DNA of 64,000 nucleotides. Source: Pantoea trifolii. GTDB lineage: Bacteria; Pseudomonadota; Gammaproteobacteria; Enterobacterales; Enterobacteriaceae. The notes beneath the pieces are model-generated. The model saw only the letters and a program-made list of their open reading frames with translations, had not been told where the DNA came from and ran no database searches. The DNA is taken from NCBI RefSeq assembly GCF_024506435.1, contig NZ_JANIET010000001.1:3906001-3970000 (forward strand), given 5' to 3'. Made by a program: the position numbers and the translations under genes. Within the stretch, counting starts at the first letter, position 1. Each line of letters begins with the position of its first letter. Positions 46,147-55,261 of this stretch are shown here, one piece after another.

Positions 46147-46656
46147 CTACATCTTCACCGCTTTCTTATCCCCCTTCGACATATTATCCAGCCAGCCCAT
46201 CACAAAGGCCGACAGCACAAACGTCAGGTGGATAATCACGTACCACATCAGCTTTTCATTCTCGATGTTGCGCGCATCCATAAAAATACGCAGCAGGTGA
46301 ATCGATGAAATCGCCACAATCGAGGCCGCCACTTTGTTTTTCAACGAGCCGGAGTCCATTTTACCGAGCCAGCTCAGCTTCTCTCTGTGCTCATCAATAT
46401 CCAGCTTGGAGACAAAGTTCTCGTAACCCGAGAGCATCACCATCACCAGCAAACCGCCGACCAGCGTCATATCCACCAGCGACAGCAGCAACAGAATCAA
46501 ATCGTTCTCCGCGATGGTGAAGACGTGCGGCAACAGGTGAAAAATTTCCTGGAAGAATTTGATGGTCAGCGCCAGCAGGCCCAACGAAAGTCCCATGTAA
46601 ACCGGAGCCAGCAGCCAGCGCGATGAATACATCAGGTTTTCGATAAAACGTTCCAT
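46147..46656 (-). CDS. yqhA: YqhA, UPF0114 family membrane protein
   Basis: The protein is 169 residues with four predicted membrane segments. [20 protein letters not shown] and the [20 protein letters not shown] stretch match the UPF0114/TIGR00645 family (E. coli YqhA). Its function is unknown. It sits 54 nt downstream of kdpD in the same direction, in the place where kdpE would be expected, and may be read through from kdpD. Confidence 0.92.
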   Translation of the reverse strand: MERFIENLMYSSRWLLAPVYMGLSLGLLALTIKFFQEIFHLLPHVFTIAENDLILLLLSLVDMTLVGGLLVMVMLSGYENFVSKLDIDEHREKLSWLGKMDSGSLKNKVAASIVAISSIHLLRIFMDARNIENEKLMWYVIIHLTFVLSAFVMGWLDNMSKGDKKAVKM

Positions 46657-46710
46657 AAGTTCCCATTAATCAACAGACAAGTGGGCGAGTATAACCGAAC
46701 TTATGTGAAG

Positions 46711-49392
46711 TTATTTCAGCCCTTCTTCAGAAATTTCAGGCGCGGCGGGCAGCGGCAATGACAAACGGAACACCGCGCCGCCTTCTGGCCGATTCTCCGC
46801 CCAGATACGCCCGCGATGGGATTCGATAATGGTTTTACCGATCGCCAACCCCAATCCGACGCCCGGCACCGCTGACTCTTTATCGCCGCGCGCAAACTTG
46901 TCAAAAATACGCGCCAGGTTCTCCGGCGCGATGCCGGGACCGCTGTCCCACACCGCAATCTCCAGCCGATCGCGATCGCGCCACGCCCGAATACCGTGCT
47001 GCGCGGCGTTGCCGGCGTATTTCAGGCTGTTTTCGATCAGATTGGTAAACACCCGTTCCAGCATGGCGCTGTCGCCTTTGATCAGCACCATCTCGGGCAA
47101 TTCGAGCATAAATTCATGGCCCTTCAGCGACGGGCCCATGCTGCTCAGCGCACCGCCAATCACCTCATCCAGCGCTACCCACTCTTCACGCAGATTGAGC
47201 CCGCCAGACTGAATGCGCGCCATATCCAGCATGTTACTCACCAGCCGAATGGTGCTTAGCGTCTGTTCGCGAATCTGATTGGCCTGGCCGACGTACTTCG
47301 ACTCTTCACTGGCGAGATCGAGCATCAGCATCTCCGCCTGACCAAACAGCACCGTCAGCGGCGTACGCAGGTCGTGCGACAGCGCTGACAGCAGCGCATT
47401 GCGCAGCTGCTCGCGTTCTGCGGACAGCCGCGACGCCGCCTCACTGTGCGACAGCGCCATGCGTTCCAGCGCGTTGGCAATCAGCACGGTGAAAGTTTCC
47501 AGTAAACGCTGCTGCTCGGGAATCATCAGCTGGCGCAGGTTTTCCGGTTCTACTACCAGCAAGCCGCGACAGTGATTGCCGCTTTTCAGCGGCAGAATCT
47601 GGTACGGCACCGCAGGCAAGGTATCGGTGCCCGCGCCCGCCGGTTGACCTTTGCTGTAACTCCACTTGGCGATAGCCAGATCCGGCGGCGTGCCAATCGC
47701 GGTATCGCCCACGGTTTGCAGCTCGCCCTGCTCATCCGGCAGCAGCAGCAAACTGCGCGCCTGCAAGGTGACATCGATGATGCGCTGGCTGGTGCTGGCG
47801 ATATCCTGCGGCGTCAGGTCGCTGCCGAGCGCTTTCGCCATCTCATACAGATGCCGCGCGCGCTGTTCTCGATAGCGCGCCACTTTGGCCTGATAGCGCA
47901 CGCCAGCGGTGAGATTCCCGACAATCACGCCCACTGCCAGCATCACCGCGAAGGTCACCAGATACTGCAAATCTGACACCGCAACGGTGCCGGTCGGCGC
48001 GACAAAGAACAGGTCGAAGGCGATGATGTTGATCACCGTGGCGAACACCGACGGCCAGCGGCCATAGCGCAGTGCCACCAGCACTACCGCCAGCAGATAA
48101 ATCATCACGCTGTTGGCGGGATCAAACTCAACTAACAGCCAGCGCCCAACGCCGGTGACCAAAATACACAGCAGCAGCGCCATCAAGCAGCCGCGCAGAT
48201 AGAGCCGCCATTTTTCGCTGTTGGCGCGCTGGCCGCTGAGCGGATGCGGTGCATCGCGCACCGGTTCATCCAATGCCACCACCAGCAAATCGAGATCCGG
48301 GCCGAGTTCGCCGAGGCGCTGGGCAAAGCTGTCGCGCCGCCAGCGCCGTTGCGGCTGGCGACCGGTTACGATTTTGCCGAGATTATGCTCGCGCGCGTAG
48401 CGCAACACCGCGCGCGCTTCATCGGGATCGGAGAGCGTGGCGGTTTCCGCACCAAGTTCCTGCGCCAGCTGCAGCGTGCGCAGGATGGCGCGACGGCGCG
48501 CTTCCGGCAGCCGATTGAGGCGCGGCGTTTCGACATACACCGCGTGCCATTCGCTGCCAAGCCGCGCCGCTAAACGTGCGGCGGTGCGCACCAGCTTCTC
48601 GCTGCCGGTATCGTCACCGATGCACAGCAGAATGGCGTCACGCGTATGCCACACTTTGTCGCGGCCTTGCTGATCGCGCCAGGCGCGCATCTGGTCATCC
48701 ACGCGATCGGCGGTGCGGCGCAGCGCCAGCTCGCGCAGCGCGAACAGATTGCCTTTACGGAAGAAGTTTTCGATGGCGCGTTCGGCGCGGTCGCCGACGT
48801 AGACTTTGCCCTCTTTCAGCCGCTGACGCAGATCGTCCGGCGGCAGATCCACCAGCACCACTTCGTCGGCACTGTCAAAGAAGGGATCGGGCACGGTTTC
48901 GCGCACCTGAATACCGGTGACGCCGCCGACCACATCATTCAGGCTTTCCAGATGCTGGACGTTAACGGTGGTGATGACGTCGATGCCCGCTTCGAGCAGC
49001 TCTTCAATGTCCTGCCAGCGCTTGGGATGGCGCGAACCCTGCACGTTGGTGTGCGCCAGTTCATCCATCAGGATCACCGCCGGATGACGCGCTAATGCCG
49101 CATCGAGGTCGAATTCGGCGTGGCGTGAACGCCCGGTGGCACGACGGGGCAACAGCGCCAGCCCGTTGAGCAGCGCGGCGGTCTCTGCGCGATCGTGGGT
49201 TTCCACCACGCCCGCAAGCACGTCGAGACCTTGTGCGCGCAGGCGCTGCGCCTCCTGCAGCATGGCGAAGGTTTTTCCCACGCCCGCGCAGGCGCCGAAG
49301 TAGATTTTCAGCTTACCGCGATGGCTGTCGCTGTGGTTCAGCAATAGCGCATCGGGATCGGGGCGGGGCAGTTCATCATGTAGGTCGTTCAA
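46711..49392 (-). CDS. kdpD: KdpD, potassium-responsive sensor histidine kinase
   Basis: The protein is 893 residues (894 in E. coli). Domains in order: KdpD N-terminal domain with Walker A GACAGVGKT (33-41) and LMDELAHTNVQGSRHPKRWQ, USP-like domain (about 250-370), four membrane helices (about 395-500), GAF-like region, HisKA with phospho-acceptor His673 (SALSHDLRTPLT), and ATPase domain ending GVGLGLAIGKTIIESHRG. The start appears to be TTG at 49392; no in-frame ATG lies nearby. It senses low K+ or its consequences and phosphorylates KdpE. No kdpE follows. A palindromic repeat separates it from kdpC. Confidence 0.95.
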   Translation of the reverse strand: MNDLHDELPRPDPDALLLNHSDSHRGKLKIYFGACAGVGKTFAMLQEAQRLRAQGLDVLAGVVETHDRAETAALLNGLALLPRRATGRSRHAEFDLDAALARHPAVILMDELAHTNVQGSRHPKRWQDIEELLEAGIDVITTVNVQHLESLNDVVGGVTGIQVRETVPDPFFDSADEVVLVDLPPDDLRQRLKEGKVYVGDRAERAIENFFRKGNLFALRELALRRTADRVDDQMRAWRDQQGRDKVWHTRDAILLCIGDDTGSEKLVRTAARLAARLGSEWHAVYVETPRLNRLPEARRRAILRTLQLAQELGAETATLSDPDEARAVLRYAREHNLGKIVTGRQPQRRWRRDSFAQRLGELGPDLDLLVVALDEPVRDAPHPLSGQRANSEKWRLYLRGCLMALLLCILVTGVGRWLLVEFDPANSVMIYLLAVVLVALRYGRWPSVFATVINIIAFDLFFVAPTGTVAVSDLQYLVTFAVMLAVGVIVGNLTAGVRYQAKVARYREQRARHLYEMAKALGSDLTPQDIASTSQRIIDVTLQARSLLLLPDEQGELQTVGDTAIGTPPDLAIAKWSYSKGQPAGAGTDTLPAVPYQILPLKSGNHCRGLLVVEPENLRQLMIPEQQRLLETFTVLIANALERMALSHSEAASRLSAEREQLRNALLSALSHDLRTPLTVLFGQAEMLMLDLASEESKYVGQANQIREQTLSTIRLVSNMLDMARIQSGGLNLREEWVALDEVIGGALSSMGPSLKGHEFMLELPEMVLIKGDSAMLERVFTNLIENSLKYAGNAAQHGIRAWRDRDRLEIAVWDSGPGIAPENLARIFDKFARGDKESAVPGVGLGLAIGKTIIESHRGRIWAENRPEGGAVFRLSLPLPAAPEISEEGLK

Positions 49393-49435
49393 AGAATCCG
49401 TCCGATTAATCGAGGTTCCGTGCGGCCATGAAAAC

Positions 49436-49460
49436 GGTCGCCATCAATGGCGACCCTACG
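49436..49460 (+). repeat. REP-like palindrome (GTAG family), copy 6
   Basis: GGTCGCCAT, CA, ATGGCGACC, CTACG. On the minus strand GTAG lies 4 nt after the kdpC stop codon, inside the kdp operon and upstream of kdpD. Confidence 0.9.
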
Positions 49461-49463
49461 GGT

Positions 49464-50033
49464 TTATTGCAAATCATCCAGCGCCAGATTGAGGCGCAGC
49501 ACGTTAACTGTCTCTTCGCCGACAAACGGCAGCAGCGGGCGCTCGGTGTGGCGCACAATCAGCGCCTCAACATCTTTCAGCGCCATGTTGCGTGCGGCGG
49601 CAATACGCGGTGCCTGCCACAACGCGGCTTCCGGCGAAATGTCCGGGTCTAATCCGCTCGCCGATGCCGTCACTAACTCCACCGGCACCGCTTTGGGTGC
49701 TTGCGGATTCGCCGCACGCAGCGCAGCGACGCGTTCTGCCACCGCTCTGTCCAGTGCCGGATTGCTGCCTGCCAGATTGCTGCCGCTCGAGGCCAGCGCA
49801 TTATAAGGCGCATCACCGGTTGCGGAAGGTCGGCCCCAAAAGTGGCCCGGCTGATTAAATGCCTGGCCGATCTGCTCGGAACCGCGTACCGCGCCATCCT
49901 GCTCAATCAGCGAACCGTTGGCCTGTGATGGGAACCACCATTGCGCCAGACCGGTAGTGAGCAGCGGATAGACCGCACCAGTGAGCAGCGTAAGCACTAA
50001 TAACAATACAATAGCTGGACGTAACTGACTCAT
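49464..50033 (-). CDS. kdpC: KdpC, K+-transporting ATPase subunit C
   Basis: The protein is 189 residues (190 in E. coli) with ATG at 50033 behind AAGGAGA. It has one N-terminal membrane helix (about 7-27) and a periplasmic domain with [20 protein letters not shown], characteristic of the family, and the C-terminal RVNV/LRLN-type end ([13 protein letters not shown]). It stabilises the KdpFABC complex. It starts 11 nt after kdpB. Its stop is followed by a palindromic repeat before kdpD. Confidence 0.96.
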   Translation of the reverse strand: MSQLRPAIVLLLVLTLLTGAVYPLLTTGLAQWWFPSQANGSLIEQDGAVRGSEQIGQAFNQPGHFWGRPSATGDAPYNALASSGSNLAGSNPALDRAVAERVAALRAANPQAPKAVPVELVTASASGLDPDISPEAALWQAPRIAAARNMALKDVEALIVRHTERPLLPFVGEETVNVLRLNLALDDLQ

Positions 50034-50044
50034 TTCTCTTCTCC

Positions 50045-52093
50045 TTAAGCCAGACCAAGCAGCGTCAGCAGCAGGTCGATGGCTTTAATACCTATAAACG
50101 GCACCACCAATCCGCCCGCACCGTAAATCCACAGGTTGCGACGCAGCAGCGCCGCCGCGCTCAGCGGGCGATAACTCACGCCTTTCAGCGCCAGCGGAAT
50201 CAGGAACACAATCACCAGCGCGTTAAAAATCACCGCAGACAGAATTGCCGAATTCGGCGAATGCAGCCCCATCACATTCAGCATATTGAGCTGCGGATAG
50301 GTGGCGGCAAACGCGGCCGGAATAATGGCGAAATATTTCGCCACGTCGTTGGCGATACTGAAGGTGGTCAGCGAACCGCGCGTCATCAGCATCTGTTTAC
50401 CGATGTGCACCACTTCCAACAGCTTGGTCGGATTCGAGTCGAGATCGACCATGTTGCCGGCCTCTTTCGCCGCCTGAGTACCTGAGTTCATCGCCACCGC
50501 CACGTCGGCCTGCGCCAGCGCCGGTGCGTCGTTGGTGCCGTCGCCGGTCATCGCCACTAAACGCCCTTCGGCCTGATACTGGCGAATCAGCGCCAGCTTG
50601 GCTTCCGGCGTCGCTTCCGACAGGAAATCATCGACGCCCGCTTCCGCCGCAATCGCCGCCGCCGTTAACGGGTTATCGCCGGTGATCATTACCGTTTTAA
50701 TGCCCATCTTACGCAGCTCGGCAAAGCGCTCTTTGATGCCGCCTTTAACGATATCTTTCAGCGCCACCACGCCCAGCACCTGCGCGCCTTCCGAGACCAC
50801 CAGCGGCGTGCCGCCCGCGCGCGCCACCTCTTCCACTGCGGCATTCACTTCCAGCGGGAAACGGCCATGATTGGCTTCGATGTGGCGACGAACCGCATCG
50901 ACCGCACCTTTGCGGATCAGACGATCCTGCACGTTGACGCCGCTCATACGCGTTTGCGCCGAGAACGGAATAAAGCTCGCGCCCATGCTGCTGAGATCGC
51001 GCTCGCGCAGGTTAAATTTCTGCTTCGCCAGCACCACGATGCTGCGCCCTTCTGGCGTTTCATCGGCCAGCGACGCCAATTGCGCCGCATCAGCCAGTTG
51101 CTGTTCGCTGACGCCCGGCGCAGGCAGGAACTGCGTCGCCTGACGGTTACCGAGCGTGATGGTGCCGGTTTTATCCAGCATCAGCACATCGACGTCGCCT
51201 GCCGCTTCCACCGCACGGCCGCTGGTGGCAATCACGTTCGCGCCCAACATGCGGCTCATGCCCGCCACACCGATGGCCGACAGCAGGCCGCCGATGGTGG
51301 TAGGAATCAGACACACCAGCAGCGCCACCAGCACCGTGATGCTGACTGGCGTGCCGCCATACGCCGAGAATGGCCACAGCGTGGCGGTCGCCAACAGGAA
51401 CACTATCGTCAGCGACACCAGCAGAATAGTCAGTGCCACTTCGTTCGGCGTTTTACGGCGTTTTGCGCCTTCCACCATCGCAATCATGCGATCGAGGAAG
51501 GTTTCACCCGGATTGACGCTGCACTGAATCACCAGCCAGTCGGACAGAATGCGCGTACCGCCGGTCACGGAGGAGAAGTCACCGCCCGATTCACGAATCA
51601 CCGGCGCGGATTCACCGGTAATGGCGCTCTCATCCACCGACGCGCCGCCTTCCAGCACTTCGCCGTCGCATGGAATGATGTCACCGGCTTCCACCAGCAC
51701 CACATCGCCTTTGCGCAGCGTATCGGCCGCCACGCTTTGCCACGCTGCGCCATAACGCGCTTCGGCCAGTTTTTTTGCATCGCTGGTTTTGCTGATGCCT
51801 TTCAGGCTGTTGGCCTGCGCCTTGCTGCGCCCTTCCGCCAGCGCTTCGGCGAAGTTGGCGAACAGCACGGTGAACCACAGCCAGATGGCGACGCCGGCGG
51901 TAAAGCCCGCGTTGCCGCTGAGCGTGCCGCTGGCCATGCCCACCGCCAATACCGAGGTCAGCACGCTGCCAATCCACACCAAAAACATCACCGGGTTGCG
52001 GAACTGCACGCGCGGATCGAGTTTTTTCAGCGCATCCAGCATGGCAACGCGGGTGAGCGCCGCATCAAACAGCGCCAGTTGTTGACGACTCAT
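50045..52093 (-). CDS. kdpB: KdpB, K+-transporting P-type ATPase catalytic subunit
   Basis: The protein is 682 residues, as in E. coli. It is a P-type ATPase with phosphorylated Asp307 (DKTGTITLG), the TGES dephosphorylation motif ([17 protein letters not shown]), and a hinge motif [20 protein letters not shown]. It hydrolyses ATP to drive K+ uptake through KdpA. It is separated from kdpA by 7 nt and from kdpC by 11 nt in an uninterrupted operon. Confidence 0.97.
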   Translation of the reverse strand: MSRQQLALFDAALTRVAMLDALKKLDPRVQFRNPVMFLVWIGSVLTSVLAVGMASGTLSGNAGFTAGVAIWLWFTVLFANFAEALAEGRSKAQANSLKGISKTSDAKKLAEARYGAAWQSVAADTLRKGDVVLVEAGDIIPCDGEVLEGGASVDESAITGESAPVIRESGGDFSSVTGGTRILSDWLVIQCSVNPGETFLDRMIAMVEGAKRRKTPNEVALTILLVSLTIVFLLATATLWPFSAYGGTPVSITVLVALLVCLIPTTIGGLLSAIGVAGMSRMLGANVIATSGRAVEAAGDVDVLMLDKTGTITLGNRQATQFLPAPGVSEQQLADAAQLASLADETPEGRSIVVLAKQKFNLRERDLSSMGASFIPFSAQTRMSGVNVQDRLIRKGAVDAVRRHIEANHGRFPLEVNAAVEEVARAGGTPLVVSEGAQVLGVVALKDIVKGGIKERFAELRKMGIKTVMITGDNPLTAAAIAAEAGVDDFLSEATPEAKLALIRQYQAEGRLVAMTGDGTNDAPALAQADVAVAMNSGTQAAKEAGNMVDLDSNPTKLLEVVHIGKQMLMTRGSLTTFSIANDVAKYFAIIPAAFAATYPQLNMLNVMGLHSPNSAILSAVIFNALVIVFLIPLALKGVSYRPLSAAALLRRNLWIYGAGGLVVPFIGIKAIDLLLTLLGLA

Positions 52094-52100
52094 GATTCCG

Positions 52101-53780
52101 TTATCCCTGAATAAGTTGCAGATGTTCCGCGACCGGGCCTAATGCCAGCGCGGGGATGAACGTCAATGCGCCCACCAGCAAGACGGTGCCAATCAGCAGC
52201 GCGATAAATAGCGGGCCGTGGGTTGGCAGCGTACCGTTGCCCACCGGCTGAATTTTCTTCGCTGCCAGCGAACCGGCAATCGCCAGCACCGGAATGATGA
52301 TGCCGAAGCGGCCCACCAACATGCAGAAGCCGAGCAGCAGGTTCCAGAACGGCGTGTTGGCGCTCAATCCGGCAAAGGCGCTGCCGTTGTTGTTAGAGGC
52401 CGATGACACTGCATACAGTACTTCGCTGAAGCCATGAATGCCGGGATTGGCCATCCCGGCGCGACCGGCATCGGTCATCATCGCCAGCGCGCTGCCAAGC
52501 AGCACCAGCGTTGGCGTCACCAGAATCGCCAGCGCGGTCATCTTCATCTCCCACACGTCGATTTTTTTACCCATGTATTCTGGCGTGCGACCGATCATCA
52601 ACCCGGCGATAAACACGCCGAGCAGCACGAACAGCAGCATGCCGTACAGGCCAGCACCGACGCCGCCAAACACCACTTCACCCAACTGCATCAACCACAT
52701 CGGCACCATGCCGCCGAGCGCGGTGAAAGAGTCATGCATGGCGTTGACCGCACCACACGACGCCGCCGTGGTGATCACCGCAAACAAGCTGGAGTTGAGA
52801 ATGCCGAAGCGCGTCTCCTTGCCTTCCATGTTGATGGCGCTGTCCGCGCCGAGCGCGAGGAAGTGCGGATTGCCACGCAGTTCGGCCCACATCACGGTGA
52901 TCACCGCCAGCACGAACATGATGGTCATCGCCCACAGCAGCATGTGGCCCTGACGACGATCGCCCAGATGCTGGCCAAAGGTGAAACAGAGCGCAGCCGG
53001 AATCAGGAAGATGCTCAGCATCTGCACGAAGTTGGTCAGCGCCGTCGGGTTTTCGAACGGATGCGCCGAGTTGACGTTGAAGAAACCGCCGCCGTTGGTG
53101 CCGAGCATTTTGATCGCTTCCTGCGACGCCACCGGACCGAGTGGCAGCGTCTGCTGCGCGCCTTCCAGCGTGGTGAGCGCATGGTAAGGTTCGAAGGTTT
53201 GAATGCTGCCCTGGCTGACGAAGAACAGCGCCATCAGCAGGCTGATTGGCAGCAGCACGTAAACGGTAATGCGCGTGAGATCGCGCCACGCGTTGCCGAG
53301 CGTCGCCAACGAACGGTTGGCAAAACCACGAATCAGCGCAAACGCCACGGCGATACCGGTCGCCGCCGACAGGAAGTTCTGCACCGTGAGGCCCGCCATC
53401 TGACTGAAATAGCTCAGCGTGCTTTCCCCGGCGTAGGATTGCCAGTTGGTGTTGGTGACGAAGCTGATGGCGGTATTGAGCGCCAGATCCCAGCTCAGAT
53501 TAGGCAGATGCTGCGGGTTCAGCGGCAGCGCGGCCTGCGTCATCAACATCAGCAGCAGCAAGGCAAAACCCAGCGCGTTAAACAGCAGAATCGCCAGCAA
53601 ATAGTGCGGCCAGCGCATGGCGTCGCCGTCGGCACCGGCCAGTCGCCACAGCGCGCGTTCGGTACGCGGCAGCAGCGGCTTGTCAGCCACAAACAGGGCG
53701 AGATAACGTCCCAGCGGTTGTGCCAGCACCATCAGTACCAGCAGGAATACCGCAATTAGCATGAATGCATTCGCAGCCAT
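52101..53780 (-). CDS. kdpA: KdpA, K+-binding and translocating subunit
   Basis: The protein is 559 residues (557 in E. coli) with ten membrane segments of the K+-channel-like superfamily. Selectivity-filter-type loops are recognisable in [40 protein letters not shown], and [20 protein letters not shown]. It forms the high-affinity K+ site of KdpFABC. ATG at 53780 overlaps the kdpF stop (ATGA arrangement). Confidence 0.97.
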   Translation of the reverse strand: MAANAFMLIAVFLLVLMVLAQPLGRYLALFVADKPLLPRTERALWRLAGADGDAMRWPHYLLAILLFNALGFALLLLMLMTQAALPLNPQHLPNLSWDLALNTAISFVTNTNWQSYAGESTLSYFSQMAGLTVQNFLSAATGIAVAFALIRGFANRSLATLGNAWRDLTRITVYVLLPISLLMALFFVSQGSIQTFEPYHALTTLEGAQQTLPLGPVASQEAIKMLGTNGGGFFNVNSAHPFENPTALTNFVQMLSIFLIPAALCFTFGQHLGDRRQGHMLLWAMTIMFVLAVITVMWAELRGNPHFLALGADSAINMEGKETRFGILNSSLFAVITTAASCGAVNAMHDSFTALGGMVPMWLMQLGEVVFGGVGAGLYGMLLFVLLGVFIAGLMIGRTPEYMGKKIDVWEMKMTALAILVTPTLVLLGSALAMMTDAGRAGMANPGIHGFSEVLYAVSSASNNNGSAFAGLSANTPFWNLLLGFCMLVGRFGIIIPVLAIAGSLAAKKIQPVGNGTLPTHGPLFIALLIGTVLLVGALTFIPALALGPVAEHLQLIQG

Positions 53781-53869
53781 CAGAATGCCTCCGCATTAAG
53801 CAGGGCATAAATCAGGTAGCCCAGAAGAACAAACACCAGCACGATGCCGGCTATCACGCCCACGCTCAC
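53780..53869 (-). CDS. kdpF: KdpF, small stabilising subunit
   Basis: The protein is 29 residues: GTG start at 53869 with GGAGG 6 nt before it, one membrane helix ([20 protein letters not shown]), ending LLNAEAF. Length and position match E. coli KdpF (29 residues). It stabilises the KdpFABC complex in the membrane. The TGA overlaps the kdpA ATG. Confidence 0.92.
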   Translation of the reverse strand: MSVGVIAGIVLVFVLLGYLIYALLNAEAF

Positions 53870-53943
53870 AGCAACCTCCAGAGGATTTTGGTAGTGCTGC
53901 AAGCATGCGCGGCGCGGCATAAAGAAGAGGTAAAAAGGCGGGA

Positions 53944-53970
53944 GGCGGGCGTAAATAAAGTATAAAAATG
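53944..53970 (-). promoter_or_regulatory. KdpE-type operator of kdpFABC
   Basis: On the minus strand the sequence reads CATTTTTATACTTTATTTAC followed by GCCCGCC, about 75-100 nt before the kdpF start. This is close to the E. coli KdpE site as I recall it (TTTATAC, T-run, TACACCCCGCCC). It is the main reason to expect a KdpE in this organism even though the gene is not next to kdpD. Confidence 0.75.
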
Positions 53971-53978
53971 GTGAAGAA

Positions 53979-55142
53979 TTAAGCGCTTTCTAACGCCCAG
54001 ATGCGGTTCAGATCGATGTTCTGCCACAAGCCGCTGTCTTCCGCGCCGGTGATGCTGTCGGTGCAGAAGCTGTCGCCAAGATCGAGCTCTTCCGGTTTTA
54101 CTTCGCGCTGCGCGTGCAGCGACCAGAACACATGCACTTTGGGCTTGAGCAACGATTTTTCGCCCGCCTGCACCACTAGCGCCACGCGCCCGGAAGCCAG
54201 TCGCACCAGCGATCCCACCGGATAGATGCCGATGGTGCGCACGAAGGCGTGCAGCAGCGAGTTATCGAAGTGGCCACGCCAGCTCAACATGTTGTGCATC
54301 GCTTCGGCAGGCGTCCAGCCTTTACGATAAGGACGATTCGAGGTGACGGCATCGTAGACGTCGCACACCGATGCCATGCGCGCATACAGTGAGATCTCCT
54401 CGCCTTTCAGACCGTGCGGATAACCGTTGCCGTCGTATTTTTCATGGTGATGCAGCGCGATATCCAGCAGATCTTCACCGGCGTTAGCTTCCATTAACAT
54501 CTGCGCACCGACAATCGGGTGCTGGCGCATCACGGTAAACTCTTCATCGCTGAGCTTGCCGGGCTTGTTGAGAATCTCCAGCGGCACCGCCGCTTTACCC
54601 ACATCGTGCAGCAAACCGCCCATACCAACGCGGCGCAGCTGGTGCTCATCGAGGCCCATTTTTTTGCCGAGCGAGATCATTAAGCCGCACACCGCCATCG
54701 AGTGCAGATAGGTGTAATCGTCGTGATTCTTCAGGCGCGCCACACTCAGCAGTGCAGTCGGTTCGCGGGTGATCGAACCGGCTATTTGATCCACCAGATC
54801 AAGGGTGTAATCGAGGTCGAGGCCTTGCCCCATACGCGCCTCGTTAAACATCGCCAGCACCTGCGGTTTCCCCTGATTGAAGATGCTTTGCGCCTGATCC
54901 ATCTCCTGGAAAAACGGGGTTTGAGGAATATCTTTTTTTGGCGCGGGCGCAGCGGGCGCCTGAACCGATTTATCGAGATCGATCCATAACTGCAGGATCC
55001 CCTCATTGCGGATCATCGCGATCTGGCGTTTATCAGTGATCAGCATTTGGTTGCGAATGCGCTTATCTTTGACCCACCAAACCTCAAGTTTGTGGATAAA
55101 CATTCCCTGCCGCAGTTCGTCAACGTTAATCAGCTTTATCAC
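53979..55142 (-). CDS. HD-GYP domain phosphodiesterase with DUF3391
   Basis: The protein is 387 residues with GTG at 55142 behind AAGGAG. The N-terminal about 100 residues match DUF3391 (LRQGMFIHKLEVWWVKDKRI). The HD-GYP domain (about 120-320) has GGLLHDVGK with His179/Asp180, the downstream HHHEKYDGNGYP with GYP at 240-242, and SVCDVYDAVTSNRPYRKGW. Metal ligands look intact, so it should hydrolyse c-di-GMP to GMP. It is cytoplasmic. It lies 109 nt upstream of kdpF in the same direction; a kdp promoter sits between. Confidence 0.92.
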   Translation of the reverse strand: MIKLINVDELRQGMFIHKLEVWWVKDKRIRNQMLITDKRQIAMIRNEGILQLWIDLDKSVQAPAAPAPKKDIPQTPFFQEMDQAQSIFNQGKPQVLAMFNEARMGQGLDLDYTLDLVDQIAGSITREPTALLSVARLKNHDDYTYLHSMAVCGLMISLGKKMGLDEHQLRRVGMGGLLHDVGKAAVPLEILNKPGKLSDEEFTVMRQHPIVGAQMLMEANAGEDLLDIALHHHEKYDGNGYPHGLKGEEISLYARMASVCDVYDAVTSNRPYRKGWTPAEAMHNMLSWRGHFDNSLLHAFVRTIGIYPVGSLVRLASGRVALVVQAGEKSLLKPKVHVFWSLHAQREVKPEELDLGDSFCTDSITGAEDSGLWQNIDLNRIWALESA

Positions 55143-55242
55143 GATATCGCTCCTTAATATCAGTGGGTGGTAAGGAGGTATCGGCAGCTGAGCAAAAAAT
55201 CTTCAGGAGTGATTTGTGCGATCGGTGAGGTTTGCGAGATGG

Positions 55243-55260
55243 GTGCGCATTAATGCGCAC
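55243..55260. repeat. second-type palindrome (TGCGCATTAATGCGCA)
   Basis: GTGCGCATTAATGCGCAC, a perfect 18-bp palindrome, lies 7 nt before a GTAG-family repeat. The same pairing recurs at 61675-61723. Confidence 0.8.
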
Positions 55261-55261
55261 A

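Noticed and set aside
50867..52114. Long plus-strand open frame (415 codons) opposite kdpB
   Set aside because: It mirrors kdpB codons, is extremely rich in Arg, His and Gln, and has no recognisable domain. It is a shadow produced by GC-rich codon use.
52434..53759. Plus-strand open frame (441 codons) opposite kdpA
   Set aside because: The composition is dominated by His, Gln and Arg, and it lies wholly within the confidently assigned kdpA.
52101..53869. kdpF absent
   Set aside because: A short GTG-started frame with a good ribosome binding site and the KdpF sequence pattern is present at 53780-53869.
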